Notes: generated by a model not told the origin, from the letters alone. A stretch of 64,000 nucleotides of DNA from JBBIWA01 sp037439425 (GCA_037439425.1 JBBIWA010000003.1:124001-188000); one strand, 5' to 3'; counted from the first letter of the stretch, positions 17,079 to 26,753 are shown. Numbers and translations are program-made.

Positions 17079-19727
17079 ATGAGTCCTGAACGCTATCAGC
17101 AAGTCAAACAACTATTCCAATCTGCACTGGAGCTGGAGCCAGAAAAGCGCGCTGCCTTTCTGGCTGAAGCCTGCGCGCGCGATGATGACTTGCGCGCAGA
17201 AGTTGAATCGTTACTCGCTTCTCACAAAGGGGCTGAAAGCTTTATTGAGATGCCGGCGCTGGCCGGCGCGCCGACGCTGCCCGCAGAGGAGATTACCGAC
17301 CCCATGGTCGGGCGGCGCATCGGCTCTTACCGCCTCATTCGTGAACTCGGCCACGGCGGGATGGGCGCGGTTTATCTGGCCGTGCGTGCCGACGAGCAAT
17401 TTCAGAAGCGCGTGGCGATCAAACTGGTCAAACGTGGCCTGGACACCGACTTGCAGCGCTTTCGCAACGAGCGGCAGATCCTGGCCAGCCTTGATCATCC
17501 CAACATCGCGCGCTTGCTGGATGGCGGGACGACAGAAGACGGTCTGCCCTATTTTGTGATGGAGTATGTCGAAGGGCAACCGCTCGTAGAGTACTGCGAC
17601 CAGCGCAAACTTTCGACCGCCGAGCGGCTCAAGCTCTTTCGGACCGTCTGTTCAGCCGTGCACTACGCGCATCAGAATCTGGTTGTCCATCGCGACCTCA
17701 AACCAAGTAATATCCTCGTCACGGCTGAAGGCGTGGTGAAGCTACTCGATTTCGGGATCGCTAAGATTCTGAATCCGGACCTGTCGGCTGCTACCATTGC
17801 TCCCACGGCAACGGCGATGCGGTTGATGACGCCCGAATACGCCAGCCCCGAACAGGTGCGCGGTCTGGCCGTCACAACAGCCAGTGATGTTTACTCGCTC
17901 GGTGTGGTGCTTTATGAACTCTTGACTGGCCATCGGCCCTATCGGGTGACGAGCCGCGCGCTGCACGAAATTACGCGCATTATCTGCGAAGAAGAACCTG
18001 AGAAACCGAGCACCGCGATCAGTCGCGTAGAGGCCGTGCTCGGCCCGGATGGCACCATTCAAAAACAGCTCACGCCTGAAGAAGTGAGCAAGAATCGTGA
18101 AGAGCAGCCCGAAAAATTGCGCCGCCGGCTGCAAGGCGATCTCGACAATATCGTGCTGATGGCGATGCGCAAGGAGCCGCAGCGCCGCTACGGCTCTGTC
18201 GAGCAATTTTCTGAAGACATACGCCGCCATCTGGAGGGATTGCCGGTGATCGCACGCAGAGACACTTTCAGCTATCGCGCCGGCAAGTTCGTCAAGCGGC
18301 ACAAAACAGGCGTAGCCGCAGCCATGTTGCTTGTTATCACCTTGCTGGCCGGCATGGTGGCGACGGCGTGGCAGGCCCGTGTGGCTAAAACCGAGCGGGC
18401 CAGAGCCGAACGGCGCTTCAATGATGTGCGTAAACTGGCCAACTCGTTTCTCTTTGAATTTCACCAAGCGATTGAGAATCTTCCCGGCTCGACGCCGGCG
18501 CGCGCGCTGGTAGTGCGACGGGCGCTAGAGTATCTCGACTCTCTGGCGCAGGAAGCCGGCAGCGACCCCTCGTTGCAACATGAACTGGCCACAGCTTATG
18601 AGAAAATCGGCGACATTCAGGGCAATCCCTACTCGGCCAATCTCGGCGACACAGTAGGAGCGCTCGAAAGCTATCGCAAGGCTCTTGCCATTCGCCAGGC
18701 GCTTGCAGCAGCCGAGCCGGCAAGCCTCGAGACTAAGCGCGAGCTATCCGGCAGCTATGACCGGATTGGCGATATGCTCCAGTTGACTCACCATCTGGCC
18801 GAGGCGCTTGCCCATTACCGCCAAGCGCTTCAGCTTCGGCAGGAGCTGGCCCTCCTGCAGCCTCATAACCTCTCGATCCAGCGCGAGCTGTCCGGCAGCT
18901 ACGAGCTCATCGGCGACGTGCTGGTGAAAATGGGCGATGGAAGCGGAGCCTTGGAGAACTTCCGCCAATGCTTTCGTATCGCTGAGTCACTAGCCGCACG
19001 GGAACCCACCAGCCTCCATCGCCGCCATCTGGCCTTGAGCTACGGCAAGCTCAGTACAGGACTGGCGATGATGGGTGAAGAATGGACGGCCGCTATCGAA
19101 AGAGCGCGCCAATCGCTGGAGATGTTGCGGCAACTGGCCGAATTGGAGCCCAACAATGCCAGGGCGCAGCGCGAATTGGCATTCGGCTATAACAAAGTCG
19201 GCGATCTGTTATGGTCAATCAAGGACTTACCCCAAGCATTGGAGAACTACCGTGAGGCGCTCAAGCTGCTTGAAAGATTAGCGTCAACTGACCCTCGCAA
19301 TCAACAGTACCGCCACGATCTGGCAAGGAGCTATAGCAATGTCGGTTATGTGCTGGCGCAGCTTGGCGATGAAACCGCAGCGGTGAGGGACCACCGCGAA
19401 GCGGTGCGGATTCTGGAGGAGCTGTCGGACGCAGACCCGAACAATACCTCCCTACAGCGCAATCTGGCCGCCTGCTACGCTTACTTCGGCGATATCTACT
19501 CCTTCCTCGCCTCGAAGGCTAACTTGCCGGCTGGCAAACAGGTCGAGCACTGGCAGGCAGCGCGGTCGTGGTATCAGCGCAGCTTGAAGCTGACTCTCCA
19601 GATGCGCGATCGCAACCTCCTGATAAGCTCCGATGTTGGCGAGCCTGACAGACTCACCAGCCTCATTGACAAATGTGACCAGGCCTTGATGAAGCTGAAA
19701 GGCTCGCCGCAGCGAGTTCCGCGATGA
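17079..19727 (+). CDS. membrane Ser/Thr protein kinase with C-terminal TPR array
   Basis: An 882-residue eukaryotic-type kinase. Residues 1-75 form the short helical leader (YQQVKQLFQSALELEP, FLAEACARDDDLRAEVESLL) usual in this subgroup. The kinase domain runs from about 83 to 370: glycine loop GHGGMGAVY (91-99), VAIK with Lys114, HRDLKPSN (203-210), DFG (223-225), and TPEYASPEQVRG activation/P+1 region. A transmembrane helix (AAAMLLVITLLAGMVATAW) sits at about 412-430. The rest is a chain of TPR-type repeats with recurring ELSGSYDRIGDMLQ, ALAHYRQALQLRQEL phrases. The kinase faces the cytoplasm and the repeats face the periplasm if topology is standard. It phosphorylates unknown proteins, and partnering with the upstream ECF sigma factor is common in these phyla. 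All catalytic residues are present. Confidence 0.95.
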   Translation: MSPERYQQVKQLFQSALELEPEKRAAFLAEACARDDDLRAEVESLLASHKGAESFIEMPALAGAPTLPAEEITDPMVGRRIGSYRLIRELGHGGMGAVYLAVRADEQFQKRVAIKLVKRGLDTDLQRFRNERQILASLDHPNIARLLDGGTTEDGLPYFVMEYVEGQPLVEYCDQRKLSTAERLKLFRTVCSAVHYAHQNLVVHRDLKPSNILVTAEGVVKLLDFGIAKILNPDLSAATIAPTATAMRLMTPEYASPEQVRGLAVTTASDVYSLGVVLYELLTGHRPYRVTSRALHEITRIICEEEPEKPSTAISRVEAVLGPDGTIQKQLTPEEVSKNREEQPEKLRRRLQGDLDNIVLMAMRKEPQRRYGSVEQFSEDIRRHLEGLPVIARRDTFSYRAGKFVKRHKTGVAAAMLLVITLLAGMVATAWQARVAKTERARAERRFNDVRKLANSFLFEFHQAIENLPGSTPARALVVRRALEYLDSLAQEAGSDPSLQHELATAYEKIGDIQGNPYSANLGDTVGALESYRKALAIRQALAAAEPASLETKRELSGSYDRIGDMLQLTHHLAEALAHYRQALQLRQELALLQPHNLSIQRELSGSYELIGDVLVKMGDGSGALENFRQCFRIAESLAAREPTSLHRRHLALSYGKLSTGLAMMGEEWTAAIERARQSLEMLRQLAELEPNNARAQRELAFGYNKVGDLLWSIKDLPQALENYREALKLLERLASTDPRNQQYRHDLARSYSNVGYVLAQLGDETAAVRDHREAVRILEELSDADPNNTSLQRNLAACYAYFGDIYSFLASKANLPAGKQVEHWQAARSWYQRSLKLTLQMRDRNLLISSDVGEPDRLTSLIDKCDQALMKLKGSPQRVPR

Positions 19728-19764
19728 GGTATCGGCTGAGCGTCTCGGCAGCAGAAGCTGCTTT

Positions 19765-19860
19765 GTCGCTGCATGAAGCGACAAAGCACGAAGAGAAAAA
19801 TCACCAGCCGCGCAGGGCTCTTCTTCCCTCCCTGGTGCTCTTCGTTTCTTCGTGGTGCGG
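19765..19860. repeat. imperfect palindrome of the CACGAAGA type
   Basis: Starts ACAAAGCACGAAGAGAAA at about 19781, has an inner CACCAG...CTGGTG arm, and ends GTGCTCTTCGTTTCTTCGTG at about 19856. It is related in wording to the element inside the histidine kinase gene at 24151. A small extra hairpin (GCTTTGTCGCTGCATGAAGC then GACAAAGC) precedes it. Confidence 0.65.
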
Positions 19861-19881
19861 ATCTTGCAATGAGAAGGCATA

Positions 19882-19969
19882 CCTGGGAGCGCACGCTTCT
19901 AGCGTGCTCAGTCTCCGGTAAAGACCTGCTTAACGAAGACTGGCACGCAAGGATGCGTGCGCTCCCAGG
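19882..19969. repeat. palindromic dispersed element, copy 3 (intact, perfect ends)
   Basis: 88 bases with perfect 15-base inverted ends: CCTGGGAGCGCACGC at 19882 and GCGTGCGCTCCCAGG ending at 19969. Each arm carries its own smaller hairpin (GCACGCTTCTAGCGTGC and GCACGCAAGGATGCGTGC). It begins 4 bases past the stop codon of the TonB receptor gene and 155 bases past that of the kinase, so it may act as a bidirectional transcription barrier or RNA stabiliser. Confidence 0.9.
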
Positions 19970-19973
19970 ACTT

Positions 19974-22184
19974 TCAGAAGAATCTGACCGTGTAGCTGAA
20001 TCTCACCCCCCGGCCTATTTCTGGCGCGCGCTCTTTGATGAAGGAGAGATGATTGCGATAGAGCTTATCGCCGAGGTTGAAAGCATTGACCGAGAAGATG
20101 TGCGCCAGATGCTGCTGCGTAATGACATAAGACGCATTCAGATTGACAATCGCATAGCCCGCCGTCCTGCTCTCGGTCGGAAAGACCTCATTCTGATCGC
20201 GCGCCATGATCACTTCCGGCCGCAAACTGAAACTCCTGTAAAAGAACTCAAAGCCTACTCTAGAACGCAGCGGCGGAATGCGCGGCAACGGGGTGTGAGT
20301 GTTTTTTAGCTCCGCATCTACCGCATCCAATCCCAGATTGAGCCAGAAGTTGTCATGCAATCCGAGGTCGATCCCAAGCTCTGTGCCAACGAACCGGCTG
20401 CCAGCCTGTTGATATTCAGCTACGATTAGGCCATCCTCAACCTCTCCGGTCGGCGCGAGAAAGACGAAGTCCTGGAGATGGTAGTAATAGAAACTGGCCT
20501 GCGCGCGGAAGCGGGTCGAGTTATGGCGCAGGGAGAGGTCTATGCCGTTGCCCAATTCCCGTTTCAGATCCTGATTGCCCACCTCGAAGGTCAGATTGCC
20601 GATGTGCGGCCCGTTGTTGTATAGCTCTTCCAGCGCAGGCGCGCGGTAAGAGTGCGTGTAGTTGGCCACAATCGCTCCACCTTCCCACAGCGGGAAGCGA
20701 ATGCCTGCTGCGCCGGAGAAGCCTGTAAACGATCGCGCGCGGAGCCCTGTTGGATTGTACCGGTTGTGCTCGAGTCGCCCACCAAACTGCAAGGCGAGGC
20801 GCTTGAAATCGAGTTCCTGCAGCGTGAAGAGAGCGAAAGCGTTTTGCGTAACCGGCGGAGCCAAAACTTCCACTCCTTCCGTCTTGTAATCGCGGTGTAA
20901 GCCCCAGAAGCCAAAACTGCCTGAAAGCGGACCGGTGCGACGTTGCTCGAAGACGCCACGGTAGACCAATTGTTGATTGTCAAGCTGCGTCCCGACCGTC
21001 TCGCCTTCCAACTCTTTGTGGCTGTAGTCGGTGTAGTTGAGCGAGAGCCGGAAGGCCTCAATCCCCGCTCTCGTGTTGCGAAAACCCGTATTGAAGCGCA
21101 GGTTGTGGCGGCGCAAGGCGAGATCAACTACTTCTCCCTCTTCTTCGCCCTGACCTGCTTCAAACTCGGCCGCAAAAGGCACACCATAGCGCGCGTTATC
21201 GTGCCCGTAGCCGAAGCTGAAGAAGCCTTTCTCACCGAACCAGCCGAAGCCACCGGAGCCATTGGCCAGGCGCGTTTTGGAATTGCGGATCCGGCCGAGC
21301 GGTGTATTGTAATCACCCGTGCGCTGCCCACCGCCATCGGCCCAGAGCAACCAGTTGCCCGTGCCGTATTCGATGCCCCCGCTGGCGCCCCCCTGTGCGC
21401 TAGCCGTCCCACCGAGAGCCGTCAGTGAGCCGCGCAAGCCATTGTGAGGGTGATCGTGCACCTGATGATGGCCGGTAATGGCATTGACTACTCCACCAAG
21501 CGCATTGCTGCCATAAAGCAAGGTCGCCGGACCTTTGACAATCTCTACTCGCTCCAGGTTGAGCACGTTGGTGGTTTCACCGTGATCGCCCGATTGCGAA
21601 GAGAGCGTGCCGGTGCGAATCCCATCTTCTAAAATCAGCACCCGGTCACCATCAAACCCGCGAATCACCGGGCGAGCCGAACCCGGGCCGAAGCTGCGTT
21701 TGGCCACGCCAGCTTCGTGCCCCAAGACCTCGCCCAGCGAAGTATGGCTCTTCTCCACCAGCTTGACTGAATCAAGCGAGATGACTGATTGAAAAGCATC
21801 GAAAGCGCTCTGCTCGCGCCCGCTGGCCGTCACAGTGATCTCCTCGCGAATCCCGGCCAGTTTCAGTTGGAAATCGAGCGTGGCCGTGCTGCCTGCGCTC
21901 ACTTCCACTGTACGCACCACATCAGGGAAGCCATCCATATGCGCCAGGACATCATACTTGCCCGGCGGCAGCTCAGAGAACTCAAAAACACCGCTCTCGT
22001 CAGTCTCAACCGTTCTCTTCAATCGCACTATCGAAACCGAGACGTTGTGCAGCGGGCGGCCACTATCGGCCAGCGTGACCGTGCCGCGCAGCGCCCCGCT
22101 TGATTGACCGAAGCTCACCCTCGCCAAGCCAACTAAGAAAAAGACCGTCAGCATGAAACCAATAATTTCCCTTCTCCCGCACAT
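19974..22184 (-). CDS. TonB-dependent outer-membrane receptor with carboxypeptidase-regulatory-like N-domain
   Basis: A 736-residue outer-membrane receptor. The ATG at 22184 has a good AAGGAG site. A signal peptide (IGFMLTVFFLVGLARVSFG) is followed by a CarboxypepD_reg-like domain at about 30-105 (LRGTVTLADSGRPLHNVSVS), a TonB-box-like EEITVTASGRE, a plug at about 120-235 (GVAKRSFGPGSARPVIRGFD, GSNALGGVVNAI) and a 22-stranded-type barrel ending in Phe (SYTVRFF), as required for outer-membrane assembly. A His-rich stretch GHHQVHDHPHNG follows the plug. This and the overall pattern recall ZnuD-type metal receptors, so zinc or another metal is a plausible ligand; that is an inference. No metal regulator or TonB gene is in the window. 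Confidence 0.9.
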   Translation of the reverse strand: MCGRREIIGFMLTVFFLVGLARVSFGQSSGALRGTVTLADSGRPLHNVSVSIVRLKRTVETDESGVFEFSELPPGKYDVLAHMDGFPDVVRTVEVSAGSTATLDFQLKLAGIREEITVTASGREQSAFDAFQSVISLDSVKLVEKSHTSLGEVLGHEAGVAKRSFGPGSARPVIRGFDGDRVLILEDGIRTGTLSSQSGDHGETTNVLNLERVEIVKGPATLLYGSNALGGVVNAITGHHQVHDHPHNGLRGSLTALGGTASAQGGASGGIEYGTGNWLLWADGGGQRTGDYNTPLGRIRNSKTRLANGSGGFGWFGEKGFFSFGYGHDNARYGVPFAAEFEAGQGEEEGEVVDLALRRHNLRFNTGFRNTRAGIEAFRLSLNYTDYSHKELEGETVGTQLDNQQLVYRGVFEQRRTGPLSGSFGFWGLHRDYKTEGVEVLAPPVTQNAFALFTLQELDFKRLALQFGGRLEHNRYNPTGLRARSFTGFSGAAGIRFPLWEGGAIVANYTHSYRAPALEELYNNGPHIGNLTFEVGNQDLKRELGNGIDLSLRHNSTRFRAQASFYYYHLQDFVFLAPTGEVEDGLIVAEYQQAGSRFVGTELGIDLGLHDNFWLNLGLDAVDAELKNTHTPLPRIPPLRSRVGFEFFYRSFSLRPEVIMARDQNEVFPTESRTAGYAIVNLNASYVITQQHLAHIFSVNAFNLGDKLYRNHLSFIKERAPEIGRGVRFSYTVRFF

Positions 22185-22387
22185 AGCAACTTTCTCCTTG
22201 TAATCTATCCGAGATAGTAAGGAAGCGGTGATAATAATCTACCAGAACTGGAGTTCATCTGTCCTCCAGGGGGAGCTATCCTATGCGGCCGCGCTGCGGC
22301 TCACATCAGATATTCAATGAATGGTCGGGATTGAGCTGCGAATGGTCGTTGTGGGCTGGTCAGTGGCCAGAGGATGACAGCAGCACT
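22185..22387. other. intergenic, nothing recognised
   Basis: Short gap between two reverse-strand genes, containing the upstream region of the TonB receptor. A palindromic CGGCCGCGCTGCGGC phrase near 22287 is the only notable word. Confidence 0.3.
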
Positions 22388-23170
22388 TCACAGCCGGAGC
22401 AGTTGATCACGCAAGAGGCGCGCTTGCAAGCGGCTGACATTGAGTTGCTGATGGTTACTCAGCGTGACCAGATACGTGCCACCGGGCATAGGGGTGATGC
22501 GGCTGATCATCTCCAGGTTAGCGAGCGTGCCACGCGACAGACGCACAAATCGCACCGGGTCCAGTCGCGCTTCCAGGTCCTTCAACCGGTAGGCCAGCCG
22601 GTAGCGCTCATTGCGCGCCGTGGTAATTTGCAACCACTCGCCCTCAGCCACTATGGAAGCGATCTGCGCGACGGGCAGGAGGATAATTTCGTCTTGCTGC
22701 CGAATCGGGAGGCGTTCCAGATAAGGCGAGCGCGCAGCCTTTTCGTAATCATCAGCCGCCGCTTTCAGGCGCGCGGCCTCAATCGCCCAAGCTTCGGCTT
22801 GCTCCAGTCGCTGCTGCGCGCGATTGAGCGTCTCTCGCAGCCGCTCGCGCGCCACCGGTTTAAGCAAATAGTCAATCGCATTGAGCTCAAAAGCGCGCAC
22901 GGCATATTCGTCATAAGCGGTCACGAAGGCAATCAGCGGCAAGTGCTCTTTTCTGAGCAGCCGCACCACGCCTAGTCCATCCAGCTCGGGCATTTGCAGA
23001 TCGAGCAGCGCCAGATCAGGACGCTCTTTTTCAATCAGCTCAACTGCTTCGGGGCCAGTGGCGGCTTCACCAATGATCTCGACATCCTCAAATGAGCGCA
23101 GCAGCGCTATCAGGAACGAGCGCGCCGGTCGCTCATCATCGGCAATCACCACGCGTAATCTGGCAGTCAT
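22388..23170 (-). CDS. LytTR-family response regulator
   Basis: A 260-residue two-component regulator. The receiver domain (1-120) shows the acidic pair DD at 11-12, phospho-acceptor Asp57 in LLDLQMPELDG, Thr84 in FVTAYDE and Lys104 in YLLKPV. A charged helical linker (about 108-150) connects to a LytTR DNA-binding domain at about 155-255 (LPIRQQDEIILLPVAQIASIV, RLDPVRFVRLSRGTLANLEM). It would bind direct-repeat promoter sites as a dimer once phosphorylated. Its start overlaps the stop of the upstream kinase gene by 4 bases, so the two are translationally coupled partners. The regulated genes are unknown; LytTR regulators often control exported or envelope functions. Confidence 0.95.
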   Translation of the reverse strand: MTARLRVVIADDERPARSFLIALLRSFEDVEIIGEAATGPEAVELIEKERPDLALLDLQMPELDGLGVVRLLRKEHLPLIAFVTAYDEYAVRAFELNAIDYLLKPVARERLRETLNRAQQRLEQAEAWAIEAARLKAAADDYEKAARSPYLERLPIRQQDEIILLPVAQIASIVAEGEWLQITTARNERYRLAYRLKDLEARLDPVRFVRLSRGTLANLEMISRITPMPGGTYLVTLSNHQQLNVSRLQARLLRDQLLRL

Positions 23171-25323
23171 CTCTCTCTCCTCTCTGCGAAGGCAGCCGCG
23201 CCCATCACTTCGCCCTGTGTTGAGACGGGCAGTTTGAGTTCAACCTTCGTTCCCTGACCGGGCGCGCTGCTGATGGTGAGCGAAGCTGCTTCTCCCCAGC
23301 GGCTCTTCAACCGCTGCTCAACATTGCTGAGTCCTACACCGCGCTGGCGCCGCTGCGCCAGTAAACTTTCGCTGATTCCGACTCCACTATCCTGGACTGT
23401 GATTCGCAGGAGATTCTCTTCAGCTTCAAGGCGCGCGCTAATGGTGAGCTCACCGCCATTTTTAGCCGGCGCGATACCGTGTTTGATCGCATTCTCGACC
23501 AGCGGTTGAAGAAGAAGAGGCGGCAGAGGCAGCGCGCGCAAGGAGGGGAGCACTTCGATCTTCACCCGCAGGCGCTCTTCAAATCGGGCGCGCTCAATGG
23601 CCAGATAAGATTCGATCAAGTCAATCTCTTCGCCGAGAGTAATAAACTCTCCGGAAGAGCGTCGCAGCACCGCTCGCAGCAGGTCTGTTAGGCGCATCAA
23701 GGTGTCGAGAGCGCGCTCTGGCGCAGTCTGAATCAAATGGCCGACGGTTGTCAGCGCATTGAAGAGGAAGTGCGGATTGAGCTGCGCTCGCAAAGCGCGC
23801 AATTCAGCCTCGGTCGCCAGCTTACTGATCTCTTGCTCACGCAAACTCCGCGCGAGGCGCTCCTGCATCACCCGCACCGCATCAATTCGTCGGGCCACCA
23901 TCAAGCCCACTGACTCCAGCATGGCAATATCATCCGAAAGCAAGCGCCGTCCACCAGCCAGTTCGCCAATCAACAGCAGATAGCGCGGCGGATCTGTCGT
24001 CGGTACCAAGACGGTAGCTGTCGGCACCACCGAAGTCAAAACTTGCTCCTCCTGCGAAAACTCTAGGCAGGTCGCTCCTCCCGCCCGCAATTGATCCTCA
24101 TCGCTTTCAGGGCGTTGCGCGAGTGAGCTGAATGCCCCCTCCGAAAATGAACCACGAAGATCGGGAAGCGCACAAAGACCGTCTCTCACTCTTTGTGTGC
24201 TTCGTGATCTTCGTGGCTCATCTTCAATGCTTCTCCCGCGCCTCCCGGACAGCACAAGAGGCCCCTCAGCTTCAGCCGGCCCGGCTTTTATCCAGCGCAC
24301 CTCGCTGGCTGAGAGCACTGGGGCCAGCCGCGCGCACACTCGAGTCAGGATCGTTTCCGGCTCCTCGTTGGCAGCAATGATACGTGCTATCTCGACTCGC
24401 AATTCGTTGTAGTCTGTGCGGCGCAACACCACCACATCTACAAACCAGGCTGCCGCGCGGCGCAAAGCCGGATAGACCAGAGCTGTGCTCATCCAGATCC
24501 CAAGCGAGGCTCCCAGCGCACCACGATCCAGTTGCCCCTGCGCATCGCGAATGAGCAACAGCGGGGCCACAACCAGCACATACAACCCGAAAGCCAGCGC
24601 CGCCAGCAGCATCAGCGCGAGAGTGCGCTTGAGAAAAATATCGGCCAGTGCAAACCGGTAATCCTGATACAGGATAGCCAGCGCCAGCGGCAAAGAGGCA
24701 TGATGGCCGACCAGTTCGCTCATCCAGCTCTCAGCTCCACTGTGCCGATGGCTCAGATGCAAGGCCGAAACAGCAAATACCGCCAGCGCCACCGCCCATA
24801 AAGCGCGTTGCCAGCCCGGCTGGCGGCGAGTGTAAAGCGCCAGGATGAGGATCAAAGTGCTGAAGCCGAAAGTGAGCAATTGCAGCGCCAGGCGCGAGGG
24901 CACTTCATCAGCTATCCTGACAGCATAAAAATGCATCAGGGCTGCTGCCGTGCTTAAGCTATAAGCCATGCTCACAATCCACCAAGCGCTGCGCCGCCGC
25001 GCCTGCACCGCCCTGGTCCGCAGCGTGGAATGCACTACCACCGCAGGCAAAAAGCCCAGCGCCGTAAAAGCGGCCGCGCCCGCCAGAGGATAAGGATGGC
25101 CAAGCCCCCAATCCTGCAAGCCATAAATCACCAGTGCGCTTACGTTCCACCACAGCCCGAGAATGGCTGTCGCAAACAGCAGTCGCTGAGCATAAAAGCC
25201 CTGCCGCCTGCCCGATTGCGGTCTTGCTGCGCGCCACACCATCGCAAGTAGCATCGCGTACAGCGCGACGCCCGTCAGAAATCCTAGTAGATGAACCAGG
25301 GCGGTGACTTCATTCGGGTTCAT
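23167..25323 (-). CDS. LytS-type sensor histidine kinase carrying an in-frame palindromic insertion
   Basis: A 718-residue membrane sensor. The N-terminal 300 residues contain about eight hydrophobic helices (for example LLGFLTGVALYAMLLAMVW and LALMLLAALAFGLYVLVV). A GAF-like region spans about 325-490. A His_kinase domain (LNPHFLFNALTTVGHLI, His near 513) and a HATPase domain (VENAIKHGI, GVGISESL, GLSNVEQRL) complete it. Residues about 370-391 (EPRRSRSTQRVRDGLCALPD) are encoded by a 66-base palindrome at 24151-24216 that sits inside the GAF-like region without breaking the frame. It phosphorylates the response regulator encoded by the overlapping downstream gene. The signal sensed is unknown. 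Confidence 0.93.
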   Translation of the reverse strand: MNPNEVTALVHLLGFLTGVALYAMLLAMVWRAARPQSGRRQGFYAQRLLFATAILGLWWNVSALVIYGLQDWGLGHPYPLAGAAAFTALGFLPAVVVHSTLRTRAVQARRRSAWWIVSMAYSLSTAAALMHFYAVRIADEVPSRLALQLLTFGFSTLILILALYTRRQPGWQRALWAVALAVFAVSALHLSHRHSGAESWMSELVGHHASLPLALAILYQDYRFALADIFLKRTLALMLLAALAFGLYVLVVAPLLLIRDAQGQLDRGALGASLGIWMSTALVYPALRRAAAWFVDVVVLRRTDYNELRVEIARIIAANEEPETILTRVCARLAPVLSASEVRWIKAGPAEAEGPLVLSGRRGRSIEDEPRRSRSTQRVRDGLCALPDLRGSFSEGAFSSLAQRPESDEDQLRAGGATCLEFSQEEQVLTSVVPTATVLVPTTDPPRYLLLIGELAGGRRLLSDDIAMLESVGLMVARRIDAVRVMQERLARSLREQEISKLATEAELRALRAQLNPHFLFNALTTVGHLIQTAPERALDTLMRLTDLLRAVLRRSSGEFITLGEEIDLIESYLAIERARFEERLRVKIEVLPSLRALPLPPLLLQPLVENAIKHGIAPAKNGGELTISARLEAEENLLRITVQDSGVGISESLLAQRRQRGVGLSNVEQRLKSRWGEAASLTISSAPGQGTKVELKLPVSTQGEVMGAAAFAERRER
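24151..24216. repeat. 66-base palindromic repeat inside the histidine kinase gene
   Basis: ACCACGAAGATC, three bases, AAGCGCACAAAGA on the left pair with TCTTTGTGTGCTT, three bases, GATCTTCGTGG on the right, giving near-complete inverted symmetry over 28-base arms. The length keeps the reading frame. Wording is shared with the repeat at about 19781-19860, so this is a mobile-type repeat family and not a native codon sequence. Confidence 0.85.
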
Positions 25324-25356
25324 AGTTGTTCTCCACCCGGTTTCTCCTTAGAAAAA

Positions 25357-25445
25357 CCCCGGGCAGGCACGCATCCTTGCGTGCCTGTCTTGGTTAAGCG
25401 AGCCATTACCCCAGAGCGAGCACGCTAGAAGCGTGCGTACCCAGG
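25357..25445. repeat. palindromic dispersed element, copy 4
   Basis: Left arm CCCCGGGCAGGCACGCATCC, internal hairpin GCACGCATCCTTGCGTGC, right arm GCACGCTAGAAGCGTGCGTA then CCCAGG ending at 25445. It is followed by the flank CGCCTCGTCCGTGACGAC then CTGAAAGACTCCTG, which is also found after the copies at 49901 and 50064. It lies between the sensor kinase start and the methyltransferase start. Confidence 0.85.
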
Positions 25446-25750
25446 TTATTTCCCCCGCCTCGTCCGTGACGACCTGAAAGACTCCTGGCTATAGGCGCAC
25501 TCCCTCTTGAGTCAGAACAGAATCCATAGCCGGAGCTATTGCTCCAGCAATCTACCACGATTTCTCACTGAGAGTCTAAAGCTATCTGTGGGCAAGCAGC
25601 GGCCTCCAACAAAATGTGTACCAATTCCCCCAAGCAGTGGGTGGATCGTTCAGGCCTGTCCTTACCCCAATCTCTTCGCGAAATGCTACCTCAGGTCCTG
25701 CTGCACACTACTTGCTGCCGTAGCCTGAATTGGCTACTATCATCTGGACG
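25446..25750. other. intergenic stretch, no gene seen
   Basis: Flank of the palindromic element and the upstream region of the methyltransferase. The 73-codon forward frame here is not convincing. No clear promoter could be picked. Confidence 0.35.
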
Positions 25751-26584
25751 ATGAAGCAGACAGCGAGCAGAACAACCAGGGACGCTAAAGAGCTGGCTTA
25801 TCTCTACGATCTCTTCGTGACGCCGATCTGGCGCGAAGCCTTCGACCAGATTGTGGATCAAGAGGTCAAGTTGCCCAAAGGGGGGAAGATCCTCGATGCC
25901 GGATGCGGCACGGGTGGTTACGCCATCGCACTCTCAGCCAAGCTAGGAGCAAAAGCTGAAGTGGTAGGGATAGATAGTTGTGCCGAGCGATTAGAACTGG
26001 CGCGCGCGAAAGCCTCCGTGCATAAACTATCAAATCTCACCTTTACGCAAGGCTCAATGTCAGCCCTCGGTTGCGCCGACGAGGAGTTCGATCTAGTCAT
26101 CGGAGACGTTTCCCTGTTGGGGCCAGAAGAGATTCAGCCAGCGTTGGCCGAACTGGTTCGCGTTGCCAGACCGGGCGCGACTGTTGCGCTGAAGCTCTCT
26201 ACGCGCGGCAGCTTCGATGAATTCTTCTCCATCTACTGGGAAGCACTGCACGATCTCGGCCTGGAGGAATTAACCCCTCAGCTTGAGGAGTTGATTACTG
26301 AACGGCTGACCGTCTCACAGGTTGAAGAACTGGCCGCTCAGGCCGGGCTAAAACACGTGCGCAGCGTGACCCGAAAAGAACGTTTTGATTCTCAGGATGC
26401 CCAAACGTTTCTCACTTCTCCACTGATTGAAGATTACTTCCTCCATCACTGGCTGCAAATTCTCCCCGATCAGCCGACCAGGGAACGGGTTCGTGCCGCC
26501 TTGGCCAAGATTATTGACGAAGAACGCCACCAGATGGATTTCGATGTCTCAATCAAAGCCACTCTGCTCATCGGGAAGAAGTAA
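25751..26584 (+). CDS. class I SAM-dependent methyltransferase
   Basis: A 277-residue cytoplasmic methyltransferase if started at ATG 25751 (MKQTASRTTRDAKELAYLYD); a TTG at 25730 would add seven residues. Motif I is ILDAGCGTGGYAIAL (about 47-61), followed by the acidic strand-2 end VVGIDSCAERL, and motif II/III regions FDLVIGDVSLLG and VRVARPGATVALKL. The C-terminal 120 residues are helical with no hallmark of a particular substrate class, and resemble the UbiE/ArsM-like Methyltransf_11 group in general. It is not tightly linked to neighbours: the next gene starts 170 bases later. The substrate is unknown. Confidence 0.85.
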   Translation: MKQTASRTTRDAKELAYLYDLFVTPIWREAFDQIVDQEVKLPKGGKILDAGCGTGGYAIALSAKLGAKAEVVGIDSCAERLELARAKASVHKLSNLTFTQGSMSALGCADEEFDLVIGDVSLLGPEEIQPALAELVRVARPGATVALKLSTRGSFDEFFSIYWEALHDLGLEELTPQLEELITERLTVSQVEELAAQAGLKHVRSVTRKERFDSQDAQTFLTSPLIEDYFLHHWLQILPDQPTRERVRAALAKIIDEERHQMDFDVSIKATLLIGKK

Positions 26585-26753
26585 CTAGCGGCTTGATCCA
26601 GAGCAGTCGCCTGCAGGTGGGAGAGCCGGAAGCGCTTGCGGTCAGATGAAAAATCGTTTCTGTTCTCTGCGACGGTTGCATTATACTTGGGCCTGCGCCC
26701 TACCCCGGACTGTCAATCGCAGCGGTTGATCATTATTCCCCTGGGAGGACTTT

